Assembly: GCA_963836775.1 (NCBI GenBank)
Contig: CAWIKR010000003.1
Span: 1,178,001-1,242,000, forward strand
Direction of reading: 5' to 3'
DNA: 64,000 bases
Origin: DASQPR01 sp963836775
GTDB lineage: Bacteria > Actinomycetota > Actinomycetes > Mycobacteriales > Micromonosporaceae
The notes beneath the pieces are model-generated. The model worked only from the letters and a program-made list of their open reading frames with translations. It was not told where the DNA came from and did no database searches. The position numbers and the translations under genes were made by a program. Positions 44,675-53,402 of the stretch are shown piece after piece (positions within the stretch are counted from its first letter, which is position 1; every line of letters starts with the position of its first letter).

Positions 44675-46093
44675 TCAGAACTGCTGGCTCTGGTATTGCA
44701 CGAACTCGGTGATGCCGTGCCGGCCCAGCTCGCGGCCGACGCCGGAGGACTTGAAACCGCCGAACGGCGCCCGCGGATTGAATGCCCCGCCGTTGATGTC
44801 GACCTGCCCGGTGGTCATCTTCGCCGCGAACGTCGACGCCTCTTCGCTGGTCGCCGCCCAGACGCCGCCGGCCAGGCCGTAGGCGGTGCCGTTGGCGATC
44901 GCCAGCGCTTCGTCGGTGTCGGAGTAGCGCAGGATCGACAGCACCGGCCCGAAGATCTCCTCCTGCGCGATCCGCATCCCGGGCCGCACGTCCGCGAATA
45001 CCGCGGGCGCGATGTAGTAGCCACGATCGATCGGCGCGTCCACCGAGCCGGTGACCAGGCGGGCGCCCTCGGCCATGCCGGCCTCGATGTAGCCGCGCAC
45101 CCGGTCCCGCTGCTTCGAGTTCACCATCGGCCCGAGGCGGGTCGCCGGATCCAGCGGATCACCCGGCGCATACTTCTCGGCGGCCGCGGCGGCAAGGGCC
45201 ACGGCTTCGTCGTAGGCACTCTCGTGAACCAGCATCCGGGTCCATGCGCTGCAGGTCTGACCGCCATTGAGGTACGCGTTCCCGACGCCCACCTTCACCG
45301 CCTTGGTGATGTCGGCACTCGGCAGGATCACGTTGGCGGACTTGCCGCCGAGTTCCAGCGCGACCCGCTTGAGCGAACCGCCGGCGGCCGCGCCGATGGA
45401 TCGGCCGACCGCGGTGGATCCGGTGAACGAGACCATGTCCACGTCCGGATGGCCGACCAGCGCCTGGCCGGCGACCGGGCCTCGGCCGGACACCACATTG
45501 ACGACTCCGGGCGGGAGCCCGGCCTCGGTGAACGCTTCGGCCAGCAAGTATGCGATCAGCGGCGTGTCCTCGGCCGGCTTCAGCACCACGGTGCAACCGG
45601 CGGCGAGCGCGGCACCGACCTTCGTGACGATCTGGTGCAGCGGATAGTTCCACGGCGTGATGGCACCGACCACGCCCACCGGGCGGGCCCAGACCACCGA
45701 GTTGCCGACCTCCTCGGCGAACGGGTACGCCATGACGAGTTCCGCGTACGACGCCAGCACCGACAGCGGCAGGCCGACGTGCAGCCGCTGGGACAGCGAC
45801 AGTGGCGCTCCGAGTTCGGCGGTGATCAGCGCGGCCGCCTCGTCGGCGCGGGCCTTGAGCACGTCCGCGGTGCCGGACAGGATCCGCGCGCGGTCCTCCG
45901 GCGACGATGCGGCCCACCGGGGTGCCGCAGCCCGGGCGGCGGCGACCGCGGTGTCGATGTCCGCCGCCGATCCCGCGGCCACCGTGCCGATCACCGCCTC
46001 GGTGGCCGGATTGACCACTTCGATCAGGTCCGAACCGGCCGCCTGCTGCCAGCCGCCGTCAACATAGATGCGGTTGTCCATGCCCTCGATCAT
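44675..46093 (-). CDS. Aldehyde dehydrogenase family protein
   Basis: 472 aa from ATG 46093, in an ATGA overlap with the upstream gene; ATG 46081 is possible (GAGGG upstream). ALDH superfamily signatures: ITPWNYPLHQIVTKVGAALA, LKPAEDTP, SFTGSTAVGRSIG, catalytic Glu in LELGGKSANVI, catalytic Cys in NGGQTCSAW, and EEIFGPVLSI. It oxidises an aldehyde to the acid with NAD(P)+. Operon order (minus strand): SCO6745-like, ALDH, alcohol dehydrogenase. Confidence 0.92.
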   Translation of the reverse strand: MIEGMDNRIYVDGGWQQAAGSDLIEVVNPATEAVIGTVAAGSAADIDTAVAAARAAAPRWAASSPEDRARILSGTADVLKARADEAAALITAELGAPLSLSQRLHVGLPLSVLASYAELVMAYPFAEEVGNSVVWARPVGVVGAITPWNYPLHQIVTKVGAALAAGCTVVLKPAEDTPLIAYLLAEAFTEAGLPPGVVNVVSGRGPVAGQALVGHPDVDMVSFTGSTAVGRSIGAAAGGSLKRVALELGGKSANVILPSADITKAVKVGVGNAYLNGGQTCSAWTRMLVHESAYDEAVALAAAAAEKYAPGDPLDPATRLGPMVNSKQRDRVRGYIEAGMAEGARLVTGSVDAPIDRGYYIAPAVFADVRPGMRIAQEEIFGPVLSILRYSDTDEALAIANGTAYGLAGGVWAATSEEASTFAAKMTTGQVDINGGAFNPRAPFGGFKSSGVGRELGRHGITEFVQYQSQQF

Positions 46094-46941
46094 GCCGTGC
46101 GCGGGTCCGGGAGATGAACCGGGTTGACGTTCGGGATCGCCGCGAAAGTGATTGCGGCCAGCGGCGTCAGAAGGTCCCGCAGGCGCTCGGTGCGGTCGGC
46201 GCCGAGCCGCTCCCACGGATGCAGTGCGGCTCGGTCGGTCGCGTCCTCGACCCGGGTGTAGGTGGCGATACCGGCCTCGGTCGGCTGACCCGACTCGTCC
46301 ATCCAGCCCCGAGCCCGCAGCGATGCCACGGCGCCGTCCCACTCCTCGTCAGTCCAGCCCCGGTAGGACTGGTATTCGGCCCGGAATTCCGGCTCGGTCC
46401 GCCAGACCGCCGATTCGACTCCGGAGAAGCCGTGGGTGACCAGCGCCGCGACGTGGCCGTCGCCGCGATATTCACGCATCGTGGTGGCGACCTGCCAGAG
46501 CCGGGTCAGCGGGTGGCCGGCGCGGGGGAGTGCCAGGTTCGCGGCGCCGATCGGGCGCCCGGCCGGCTCCAGGAGCGCGGCGGCGGCCTCGGCCAGATCC
46601 ACCATCTCGTCGAGGGATTCCAGATCGGTGTCGGCGAGCATCCGGATCAGCGCCGCCGTGGCACCGGCCGATCGGGCGGCGAGCGCGGTCTCCGGCGCGG
46701 CCCGGGTCCACACGTCCGGCAGCGCGCGCTGCACCATCGCCGGCGCGAACCCGTACGCGGTGGCGACCGCGATCGGCGCGTCCACCGGCCCGAGCGGCGC
46801 CCACCGGCCGGCGAAGTAGCCGCGCCAGTAGCCACGCAAGCCGACCTCGTCGTAGGCCGCCCGGGCCTCGGGCGTGAAATAGGTGACCGCATGGATCGGC
46901 TCGAACCGAGCCCACATCTGCCGCGCGACATTGGGATGCAT
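46090..46941 (-). CDS. SCO6745-like helix-rich protein
   Basis: 283 aa from ATG 46941 (an ATG at 46950 adds three residues). Features match the actinobacterial family named after SCO6745, annotated as a helix-turn-helix protein: MHPNVARQMWARFEPIHAVT, YFTPEARAAYDEVGLRGYWR, YFAGRWAPLG, and C-terminal winged-helix-like GWTDEEWDGAVASLRARGWM. Biochemical function is not established. Its stop overlaps the ALDH start by 4 bp, so it is co-translated with the dehydrogenase pair and may be regulatory or auxiliary to it. Confidence 0.75.
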   Translation of the reverse strand: MHPNVARQMWARFEPIHAVTYFTPEARAAYDEVGLRGYWRGYFAGRWAPLGPVDAPIAVATAYGFAPAMVQRALPDVWTRAAPETALAARSAGATAALIRMLADTDLESLDEMVDLAEAAAALLEPAGRPIGAANLALPRAGHPLTRLWQVATTMREYRGDGHVAALVTHGFSGVESAVWRTEPEFRAEYQSYRGWTDEEWDGAVASLRARGWMDESGQPTEAGIATYTRVEDATDRAALHPWERLGADRTERLRDLLTPLAAITFAAIPNVNPVHLPDPRTA

Positions 46942-46998
46942 GCCCCACACACTACGAGTTTGTTCCTAGACCTTCGGTCGGGGCTCTAAGGTCAGCGC

Positions 46999-47769
46999 AT
47001 GGATGCGGACCAGGCGCGGGCCTATCTGAAGCGGATCGGTTCGGGCTACGCCGGCCCACCCGACCACATGCGGCTGCGGCTGCTGCAGCGAGCGCATCTG
47101 CGCACCGTGCCGTTCGAGAACCTCAGCATCCATCTGGGCGAGCCGATCGTCCTGGACGAGGATCAGCTCTTCGAGAAGATCGTGGTACGCCGTCGCGGCG
47201 GCTTCTGCTACGAACTCAACGGTCTCTTCGGGGCACTGCTCCGCCATCTCGGCTATCGCGTCGAGTTGCTGCAGGCGCGGGTGCACGGTACGGAGGGCTA
47301 CGGCCCGCCGTTCGATCACATGGCGGTCCGGGTGTCGCTGGATCGGCCCTATCTGGTCGATGTCGGATTCGGGAAGTTCGCCGCGGAGCCGCTCCGGCTG
47401 GACACCGGCGAGGCGCAGGACGATCCGGCCGGCCGGTTCCACGTTGACGATGTTGGTCCGCACATTGACGTGTTCGAGGGCGGCGAGCCGCAATATCGGC
47501 TGGACCCGAGGCCATATCGGCTGGCCGATTTCGGGCCCACCTGCTTCTGGCAGTCCCACTCAGCGGAGTCGCACTTCACCCGGTCGCTGACGTGTTCGGC
47601 GCCGAGCGGCGCCGGCCGGGTCACGATCAGCGGCGACCGTTTGATCGTCACCGAGCCCGACGGCACGCGTACCGACAAGAAACTGGAGTCGGACGCTGAG
47701 GTTCTTGACGCGTACCGCGACTTCTTCGGAATTGAGCTGAGTCGCGTGCCCCGGGTGACCGGCGTCTAA
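46999..47769 (+). CDS. nat: Arylamine N-acetyltransferase
   Basis: 256 aa, slightly shorter than the usual 275. The Cys-His-Asp triad is visible at normal spacing: Cys70 in RRGGFCYELN, His107 in FDHMAVRV, Asp121 in YLVDVGFG. N-terminal RTVPFENLSIHLGEPI is also typical. It transfers acetyl (or propionyl) from CoA to arylamines and hydrazines. Its stop overlaps the stop region of the convergent TMEM175-like gene by 4 bp. Confidence 0.92.
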   Translation: MDADQARAYLKRIGSGYAGPPDHMRLRLLQRAHLRTVPFENLSIHLGEPIVLDEDQLFEKIVVRRRGGFCYELNGLFGALLRHLGYRVELLQARVHGTEGYGPPFDHMAVRVSLDRPYLVDVGFGKFAAEPLRLDTGEAQDDPAGRFHVDDVGPHIDVFEGGEPQYRLDPRPYRLADFGPTCFWQSHSAESHFTRSLTCSAPSGAGRVTISGDRLIVTEPDGTRTDKKLESDAEVLDAYRDFFGIELSRVPRVTGV

Positions 47770-48431
47770 ATCGCGCGCCGCGTCCGGATCGCCTGGATCC
47801 GTCTGGGCACCGCATGCACCAGGTAGGACAGCACCAGCCACGACCATTCGGCGACGCTGGTGTTCCAGAACGCGATCGGAATGGAGACCAGGAACACCAG
47901 GCCGGTCAGGGACAGCCCGACGACCATCTCGCGGTTGTCCCCGAATCCGCGGCGCATCAGGTCATAGCGCGACCCGGTCCAGCCCATGAAGGCCAACGCG
48001 AAGCAGGTCAGCGCGAGCACCGACGCATAGAGAACCGGACCGGCGTCGGCATCGCCGGGCGCGCCGAGCACTCGGGTGACGAACGGCAACAGCACCATCA
48101 TCAGCAAGAAGACCATGTTGACCTGGATCATCCGGCCGCCGAGCCGGCGCACCTTGCCGAAGAACTGATGATGACTGAACCAGAAGGTGGCGATCACGAC
48201 GAAGCTGAGCAGGAACGGGAAGTAGCTGTCGTGCCAGTGCTGGCCCAGACTGCGCCAGGTGTCGGCACTGCTGCCGGTGTCCGGAACCTCGAGGTCGAGT
48301 GCCAGCAGCGTCATCGCGATCGCGATGACCGCGTCGGAGAAGAAAACAGCGCGCTCCAGGCCGATTTTCTCGACCTCGAGCGCGCTGTCAGGTTCGGGGG
48401 GTGCCCCGCCGGGCTCCGGGCGATCAACCAC
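47766..48431 (-). CDS. TMEM175/DUF1211-family membrane protein (potassium channel type)
   Basis: 221 aa, six membrane helices. The family hallmark is in helix 1: ERAVFFSDAVIAIAMTLLAL (the FSD motif), followed by FLLSFVVIATFWFSHHQFFG. Bacterial TMEM175 proteins form tetrameric potassium-permeable channels gated by hydrophobic residues of helix 1. It would act in the plasma membrane. No operon partner; it is convergent with nat. Whether this one conducts K+ is inference from the family. Confidence 0.85.
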   Translation of the reverse strand: MVDRPEPGGAPPEPDSALEVEKIGLERAVFFSDAVIAIAMTLLALDLEVPDTGSSADTWRSLGQHWHDSYFPFLLSFVVIATFWFSHHQFFGKVRRLGGRMIQVNMVFLLMMVLLPFVTRVLGAPGDADAGPVLYASVLALTCFALAFMGWTGSRYDLMRRGFGDNREMVVGLSLTGLVFLVSIPIAFWNTSVAEWSWLVLSYLVHAVPRRIQAIRTRRAI

Positions 48432-48485
48432 GTGATCATCCTTCCACGTGATCGCCGACCGCGAGCCCGGCCGGGCCGGTGATGC

Positions 48486-49760
48486 TTATGCAGCCAGCTT
48501 CACGGTGACCGGAACGCTGGTGCTGCCGACCTTCAGCGAGCCGACCTTGGCGCCGTTCTTGGCGGCCTTGGCGACCTTGGCCGACAGGTGGCCCTTGACG
48601 GTCATCCCGGAGAAGCCCGCGACGGTCACGTCCTTGGCGGCCACCAGCTGGTTCTTGGTGCCCGGCACGGTGCCCACGACCTGGCCCTTCTTGACCACGG
48701 TGTAGCTGTGCAGCGACTTGTGCGCCGAGTTCAGCAGCTTGAAGCTGGAATCGAAGACGGCGTGCAGGATGCCGCTCGGACCGCGCTGGTTGAACACCGC
48801 GGAGACCAGCGTGACCGGCTTGCCGTTCACCTTGTACTTCGCCGTGAACAGCAGGCAGCCGCCGGCGGCGTTCATCGAGCCGGTCTTCAGACCGATGACG
48901 GCCGGGTCGGCCAGCAACTTGTTGAAGTTGATGATGTGGCCCTTGACCGGGATCCACGCGTTACGCAGCGACGTGATGGCGTAGTACTGCTGCACCTTGA
49001 GGGCACCCGACGCCAGCTTGATCTGGTCGGCAACGGTCGACTTGGTGCTCGACGTGAACCCGGACGGGTCGGTGTAGTGCGTGTGGTTCATGCCCAGAGC
49101 CTTGGCCGAGGCGTTCATCTTGTCGACGAAGTGCGGCACGGTGCCGCCGTCCCAGCGAGCCAGGATCTGCGCCATGTTGTTGGCGGACGCGAGCAGCAGC
49201 GCCTCGAGGGCGTCGCGCTCGGTGATCTTCTCACCGGCGCGGACCGGCACCAGCGACTGACCCTGACGAGCCTGCTTGTTGAACAGACTGGCCTCGGCCT
49301 TGGTCACCGTAATCTTCGGGCCGTACCAGCCCGCCTTCAGCGGGTGGTCCTTGAGGATCTGATACGCCGTCATGGCCTTGGCCACGCTGGCGGTCGACAG
49401 AACAGTGTTGGCGTTCTTCGAGTCCATGGCGCCGATGCCGTCCACCGCCATGATGGCGGCACCGCCACGCGGCATGGCCAGCTGCGGGGTCTTGCCCGGG
49501 GCCTTGAGGCTCACCGTGGTGTTGACGGTCCCGGTCTGCGCGGTGGTCTTGTTGGACGTGGACGACTTCTGGGCCGAACCGGTGGCGGTCACAGCGGCGT
49601 TCTTTGCCGCGGACTGCATCGTGTTCGAGTCGTGCTGCCAAGGCTGCGCCAAGCCGGCGACCGCGAGGGCAGCGACAGCGGCGACACCCACAGCGGGCCG
49701 CCAAAGGCGACGCACGAGGGACGATTTCCGGTTGGCCGTAATCGGGGTAATCGACTGCAT
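48486..49760 (-). CDS. D-alanyl-D-alanine carboxypeptidase (S11 family)
   Basis: 424 aa. An N-terminal hydrophobic segment (residues about 22-38) acts as signal or anchor; then a Ser/Thr/Lys-rich linker to about residue 90. Penicillin-binding catalytic motifs: SVAK (Ser125-Lys128), SAN in LLLASANNMAQIL, and KTG in IGLKTGSMNAAG. A C-terminal beta-rich domain (about 340-424) follows, but no amphipathic anchor helix as in E. coli PBP5, consistent with N-terminal anchoring. It trims the terminal D-Ala of peptidoglycan stem peptides outside the membrane. Confidence 0.9.
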   Translation of the reverse strand: MQSITPITANRKSSLVRRLWRPAVGVAAVAALAVAGLAQPWQHDSNTMQSAAKNAAVTATGSAQKSSTSNKTTAQTGTVNTTVSLKAPGKTPQLAMPRGGAAIMAVDGIGAMDSKNANTVLSTASVAKAMTAYQILKDHPLKAGWYGPKITVTKAEASLFNKQARQGQSLVPVRAGEKITERDALEALLLASANNMAQILARWDGGTVPHFVDKMNASAKALGMNHTHYTDPSGFTSSTKSTVADQIKLASGALKVQQYYAITSLRNAWIPVKGHIINFNKLLADPAVIGLKTGSMNAAGGCLLFTAKYKVNGKPVTLVSAVFNQRGPSGILHAVFDSSFKLLNSAHKSLHSYTVVKKGQVVGTVPGTKNQLVAAKDVTVAGFSGMTVKGHLSAKVAKAAKNGAKVGSLKVGSTSVPVTVKLAA

Positions 49761-50215
49761 GGGGAGAAAGCTTAAACGAGGATTTTTCCGTTTTGTGTAA
49801 TCGACGTCTGTGTATCTCCGCAGCCTGTGGTGGACGCCCCGAAACCGGGCCCGTAGAGCGGGAATCCGGTAACGGGTGTGACCGGTGGGACGACGACATC
49901 ACCGCTGCGTAACCAGGAAAACGCGGAGCGAATTGGTGAGACCTGGGTCACGACAGTCGCTAGTCAGCAATTCCGCGACGCAATTCGGTCGCAATTAGTA
50001 ATGCACCAATTACGCAGCGTATATATGAGACCCGCGCTTCATCGCGGGTGCATGCCTCAGCGCGTACCCACCGTCGGGACCGGCTACACCAGATCCTTCG
50101 ATATCTACACCGCCGACCCGCCGCGCGGACACGGCGCGGCGGTGTGTTCCGGGACACCCCGCATCGACCGGAGCCTCTACCATGGACTGACTCCCAGGTA
50201 CTGATGAGGTGCCCC
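49761..50215. other. 455-bp divergent region with structured 5' leader
   Basis: Between the carboxypeptidase (-) and the membrane protein (+). An open frame of about 108 codons from 49878 has no ribosome binding site and an unconvincing composition, so I do not call it. On the plus strand two perfect hairpins lie 75-185 bp before the next gene: ACCCGCG/CGCGGGT around 50032-50050 and the one at 50118-50142. This suggests a structured leader. I could not match a known riboswitch. Confidence 0.45.
50118..50142 (+). promoter_or_regulatory. Perfect GC-rich hairpin in the leader of the membrane-protein gene
   Basis: CCGCCGCGC pairs with GCGCGGCGG (9 bp) around a 7-nt loop, 74 bp before the start at 50216. 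It could be an attenuator or the terminator of an unseen short upstream transcript. Confidence 0.45.
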
Positions 50216-51577
50216 ATGCCGGTGTCGGTCGTGCTGTTCGTGGCAGTGGTCGTAGTGGTCCTTCTGGCGATCGCGGCGCAGTCGGCGGCGAGTCCGGCCC
50301 GGATCGACGGGTTTGTCGCGCGCTACCGGCTGAGCCTGGGTGACGCCGGGCGTGCGTACGTCGCCGATCACCTGGTGCGGACCCGCCGCTACCGAGTCGC
50401 GGGCGTGATCGGGGCGTTCGTCGTCATCGCCATCGTGAGCGCGCCCGCCGGCTCCATCCGGTGGGATCTCGACACGGTCGCCGCGGGCTGGCTGCTCGGC
50501 GCCGCCGCCGCCGAGTCGGCGTTGGCTCGTCGCAGTCCCGGCCGGCGCGACGAACGGTTGGTGCCGCGCTGGCTGATCGCGGTGCCGTACCTCGCCGGCG
50601 GCGTCTGTCTCCTCGCCGGTATCGCGCTCTACCAGGTCGAGGCCGGCCACGTCGTCCGGTGGACCTTCCTTGCACTGCTCGTGCTCGGTGTCACCGCACG
50701 CGCGGTGATGGTTGCCGAGGACCGGGGCAGTCCCGATGACGCCGATGCGCGAAGCGCGGATCGGGCGGTGCGCGCCAACTCGGTCGCGACGATCACTGCC
50801 GTCGGCACCGCGGTCGCGATCGCTTTCGAGTTCCGGGCCGGCGCCTCGGTGCGGCCGGTCGACGCGAACGACGGTGGCCTCGGCCTCATCTGGCTCATCG
50901 GGGTAGTAGCGATCCTGGTGATGATCACCCGCGTGGCGCCCTGGTCGATGCGTCCGGAGGGCGGCCGGCTGCACCGGCCCGAGGTCCAGTTGCTCGCGGT
51001 GACCACGGTGCTGGCCGTGGCGACGGCCGGTTACTTCGGGACGCGGTGGTGGCATGACCGGCCGCCGTACCAGCCGAGTGCGGTGCACGCCGCGGTGACT
51101 GTTCGATTCACCGATCAGGAGCACGCCGACCAGGACCTGAGCGCGTACGACGCGGTCGGGCTCCAGACGGTGATCGGCGACGCCGGGGATCAGATGCTGA
51201 TCGGGCGCTTGACTTTGCGGCGCCCCGCGGCCGCCACCGCCAAGGACACCTACTACGTGGTCCTCATCGACCGCGGCAGGGGCCGCGATGTGAAAGGCAT
51301 CTTCACCGTGGACGGCAACGGCTGGGACGGCCGTCTGGATGTCCTGCCGGACCGCTACCCGTGGCTGTTCGCGCTGCGCCCGGAGGATCGGGGCGACGGG
51401 TTCGAGATCTCGCCGAGTGCGGTCATCGTCGCTGCGGATCAGACGTCCGCGACCTTCGCCGCGGTGATTCCGGACCGCTCCGGAATCACCGCGAACGACC
51501 TGCTGATGGCCATCATCTTGATGGGGCCGGACGGCCAGATCTACTGGGCCGCGCCGGTGCCGGTCACCGCCGCCTAG
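50216..51577 (+). CDS. Membrane protein of unknown function
   Basis: 453 aa from ATG 50216 (GAGGTG just upstream; ATG 50204 adds four residues). The N-terminal half has about seven hydrophobic segments, beginning VSVVLFVAVVVVVLLAIAAQ. After the last one (TTVLAVATAGYFGTRWW, near residue 270) comes an extracytoplasmic domain of about 180 residues that looks beta-rich and is evenly acidic. I do not recognise a family. Its last 4 bp overlap the end of the convergent serine hydrolase gene. Confidence 0.7.
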   Translation: MPVSVVLFVAVVVVVLLAIAAQSAASPARIDGFVARYRLSLGDAGRAYVADHLVRTRRYRVAGVIGAFVVIAIVSAPAGSIRWDLDTVAAGWLLGAAAAESALARRSPGRRDERLVPRWLIAVPYLAGGVCLLAGIALYQVEAGHVVRWTFLALLVLGVTARAVMVAEDRGSPDDADARSADRAVRANSVATITAVGTAVAIAFEFRAGASVRPVDANDGGLGLIWLIGVVAILVMITRVAPWSMRPEGGRLHRPEVQLLAVTTVLAVATAGYFGTRWWHDRPPYQPSAVHAAVTVRFTDQEHADQDLSAYDAVGLQTVIGDAGDQMLIGRLTLRRPAAATAKDTYYVVLIDRGRGRDVKGIFTVDGNGWDGRLDVLPDRYPWLFALRPEDRGDGFEISPSAVIVAADQTSATFAAVIPDRSGITANDLLMAIILMGPDGQIYWAAPVPVTAA

Positions 51578-52801
51578 CGCAGCGCCGCGTAGACGAGCTG
51601 GCGCAGTTGCGGCCGGATCGCATATTGAGCCGACGGCATCAACTGGGTGTAGAACGTGACGATCAGGTCCTCGACCGGATCGATGAAGAACGCGGTGCTG
51701 GCCGGCGCCACCCCAGTAGTAGGTGCCGGGGGAGGTGGGGTAGCGGGCCGGGATCGGATCGAGCACGACCGCGAAGCCCAGCCCGAATCCGACGCCTTCG
51801 AAGATGGTCTCGGCGAAGCCACCGGCGTTGACGGCATCGATGTCGGCGCCACCGGGCAGGTGGTTGCGGGTCATGTAGGACACGGTTCGCGGGCCCAGGA
51901 GCCGGGCGCCGTCCAGCTCGCCGCCGTTCGCCAGCATCTGCAGGAATCGCTGGTAGTCGGAGGCAGTGCTGATCAGACCGGCACCCCCGGCGAAGAATCC
52001 GGGCTTGTGCCGGGCCTTCTCGTCGACCATCGGCCAGCGCACGGCGCGTCCGGTGCCGGGCGCCGGCACGTGCAGCGTCGCCAGCCGCTCCAGATCATCG
52101 GCGCCGGCCAGCCACCAGTGGCAGTCGGTCATTCCGAGCGGCTCGAAGATGCGCTGCTGGCAGAAGTCGGCCAGGGACTGGCCGGAGATGATTTCGACGA
52201 TCCGGCCGAGCACATCGGTGGAGACGCCGTAGCCCCATCTGGAGCCCGGCTGGAACAGCAGCGGCAGCGCCGCCCACCGGTCGCACACCTCGGCCAGGTC
52301 GCCGTCGATGATGGTGGCCATATCGAATCCGGCGGCCCGATACATCGCATCGACCGGCGTCACGTTCATGTGTCCGTAGGTCAGACCGGAGGTGTGCGAC
52401 AGCAGATGCCACATCCGGATCGGCGCGACCGCCGGGACGGTGACCGGTGCGGTGGCCGAGCCCCGGTCGAACACCCGGGACGACGCGAACGCCGGAATCC
52501 ACCGGCTGATTTCGTCGGTCAGCTCGAACGCACCCTCCTCCCACAGCATCATCGCGGCGACCGACGTGATCGGCTTGGTCATCGAGTAGATCCGCCACAG
52601 CGTGTCGTCGCGCACCGGCGCGCCGGAGTCCAGGTCCAGCACACCATAGGTGGATGCGTGGCCGATCTCGCCGTTCCGGCCGACGCCGATCTGCCAGCCG
52701 GCCAGCCGGCCGTCATCGACGTAGCGGGCGAAGTGAGCGTCCAGCCGAGCCAGCTGGCGCGGGTCGAGACCGATCTGGTCCGGGTCCGCGGTGGGTTTCA
52801 C
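51574..52801 (-). pseudogene. Beta-lactamase-family serine hydrolase with an apparent one-base insertion near its 3' end
   Basis: Start at GTG 52801 (GGAGG 5 nt upstream). Class C beta-lactamase/esterase fold: SxxK in IYSMTKPITSVAAM, the YxN-like region in GYGVSTDVLGRIVEIISG, HTSGLTYG, and near the end GTYYWGGA. At about 51700-51709 the frame breaks. The next frame continues with the family's normal ending, STAFFIDPVEDLIVTFYTQL, and stops at 51574. Skipping one base in GGCGCCGGCC restores about 408 aa, the usual length. Without it the protein runs on about 500 meaningless residues. It follows lutC by 19 bp on the same strand and may be its read-through partner. Confidence 0.82.
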
Positions 52802-52820
52802 GACAGCCTCCGAGGGTCGT

Positions 52821-53402
52821 TCAGGCGAGCACAACATCGAGCCGTCGCGGCCCGTGCACGCCTTCGATGCGGTTGAGTTCGATGTCGCTGGTGGCCGACG
52901 GCCCGGAAATCCAGGTCTGCGGGCGGGTCGCGGATCCGACGAGGAACCGCACCGCTTCCGGCACCCGCGACACGATCTGGTCGCGGCGCACCACGACGAC
53001 GTGGCGATCCGGGACCAGGGTTATGGCGCGTCGACCCTGCGCGGCACCGGCGTCCAGGACGATCGTGCCGGTCTCGGCGATGGCGACCGCGCAGCCGGTC
53101 AGCACGGCATCCACCCGATCGAGAGCGGTTACGTCCAGCCCCTCGTCGACCACGACGGTGCCGGAGAACCGGTCCAGCCAGGACCGCGGGATGTCGGCCG
53201 GCACCAGCAGCCGGTCCACTCCGGACAGTGCCGAGGCCAGGTCCTGGTGCACGTGTGCGCGGTAGTCGACAAGCCGGTCGGTGAATAGAGCCGGCAGGTC
53301 GGCGGCGCGCGAGGTCGCGTACCGCCGGGGGATCTGGACCGGCTCGGGTTGGTCGGAGAGCGCGGCGCGGAGCCGGGCCAGGATCTCCTCACGCGCGTTC
53401 AC
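52821..53402 (-). CDS. lutC: LutC, L-lactate utilisation protein (LUD domain)
   Basis: 193 aa from GTG 53402, which overlaps the restored lutB end by 14 bp. LUD-domain protein: ETGTIVLDAGAAQGRRAITL is the family's core, with VPDRHVVVVRRDQIVSRVPE and C-terminal ISGPSATSDIELNRIEGVHG. LutABC together oxidise L-lactate to pyruvate; LutC lacks Fe-S motifs. Third gene of the gntR-lutABC transcript. Confidence 0.92.
   Translation of the reverse strand: MNAREEILARLRAALSDQPEPVQIPRRYATSRAADLPALFTDRLVDYRAHVHQDLASALSGVDRLLVPADIPRSWLDRFSGTVVVDEGLDVTALDRVDAVLTGCAVAIAETGTIVLDAGAAQGRRAITLVPDRHVVVVRRDQIVSRVPEAVRFLVGSATRPQTWISGPSATSDIELNRIEGVHGPRRLDVVLA

Noticed and set aside
49878..50204. 108-codon plus-strand frame before the membrane-protein gene
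   Set aside because: No ribosome binding site, no recognisable features, and it spans two hairpins; more likely untranslated leader.
50177..51573. A very long serine hydrolase of 874-886 residues
   Set aside because: The residues after GTYYWGGA are the antisense shadow of the membrane-protein gene. The true ending is in the +1 frame and stops at 51574.
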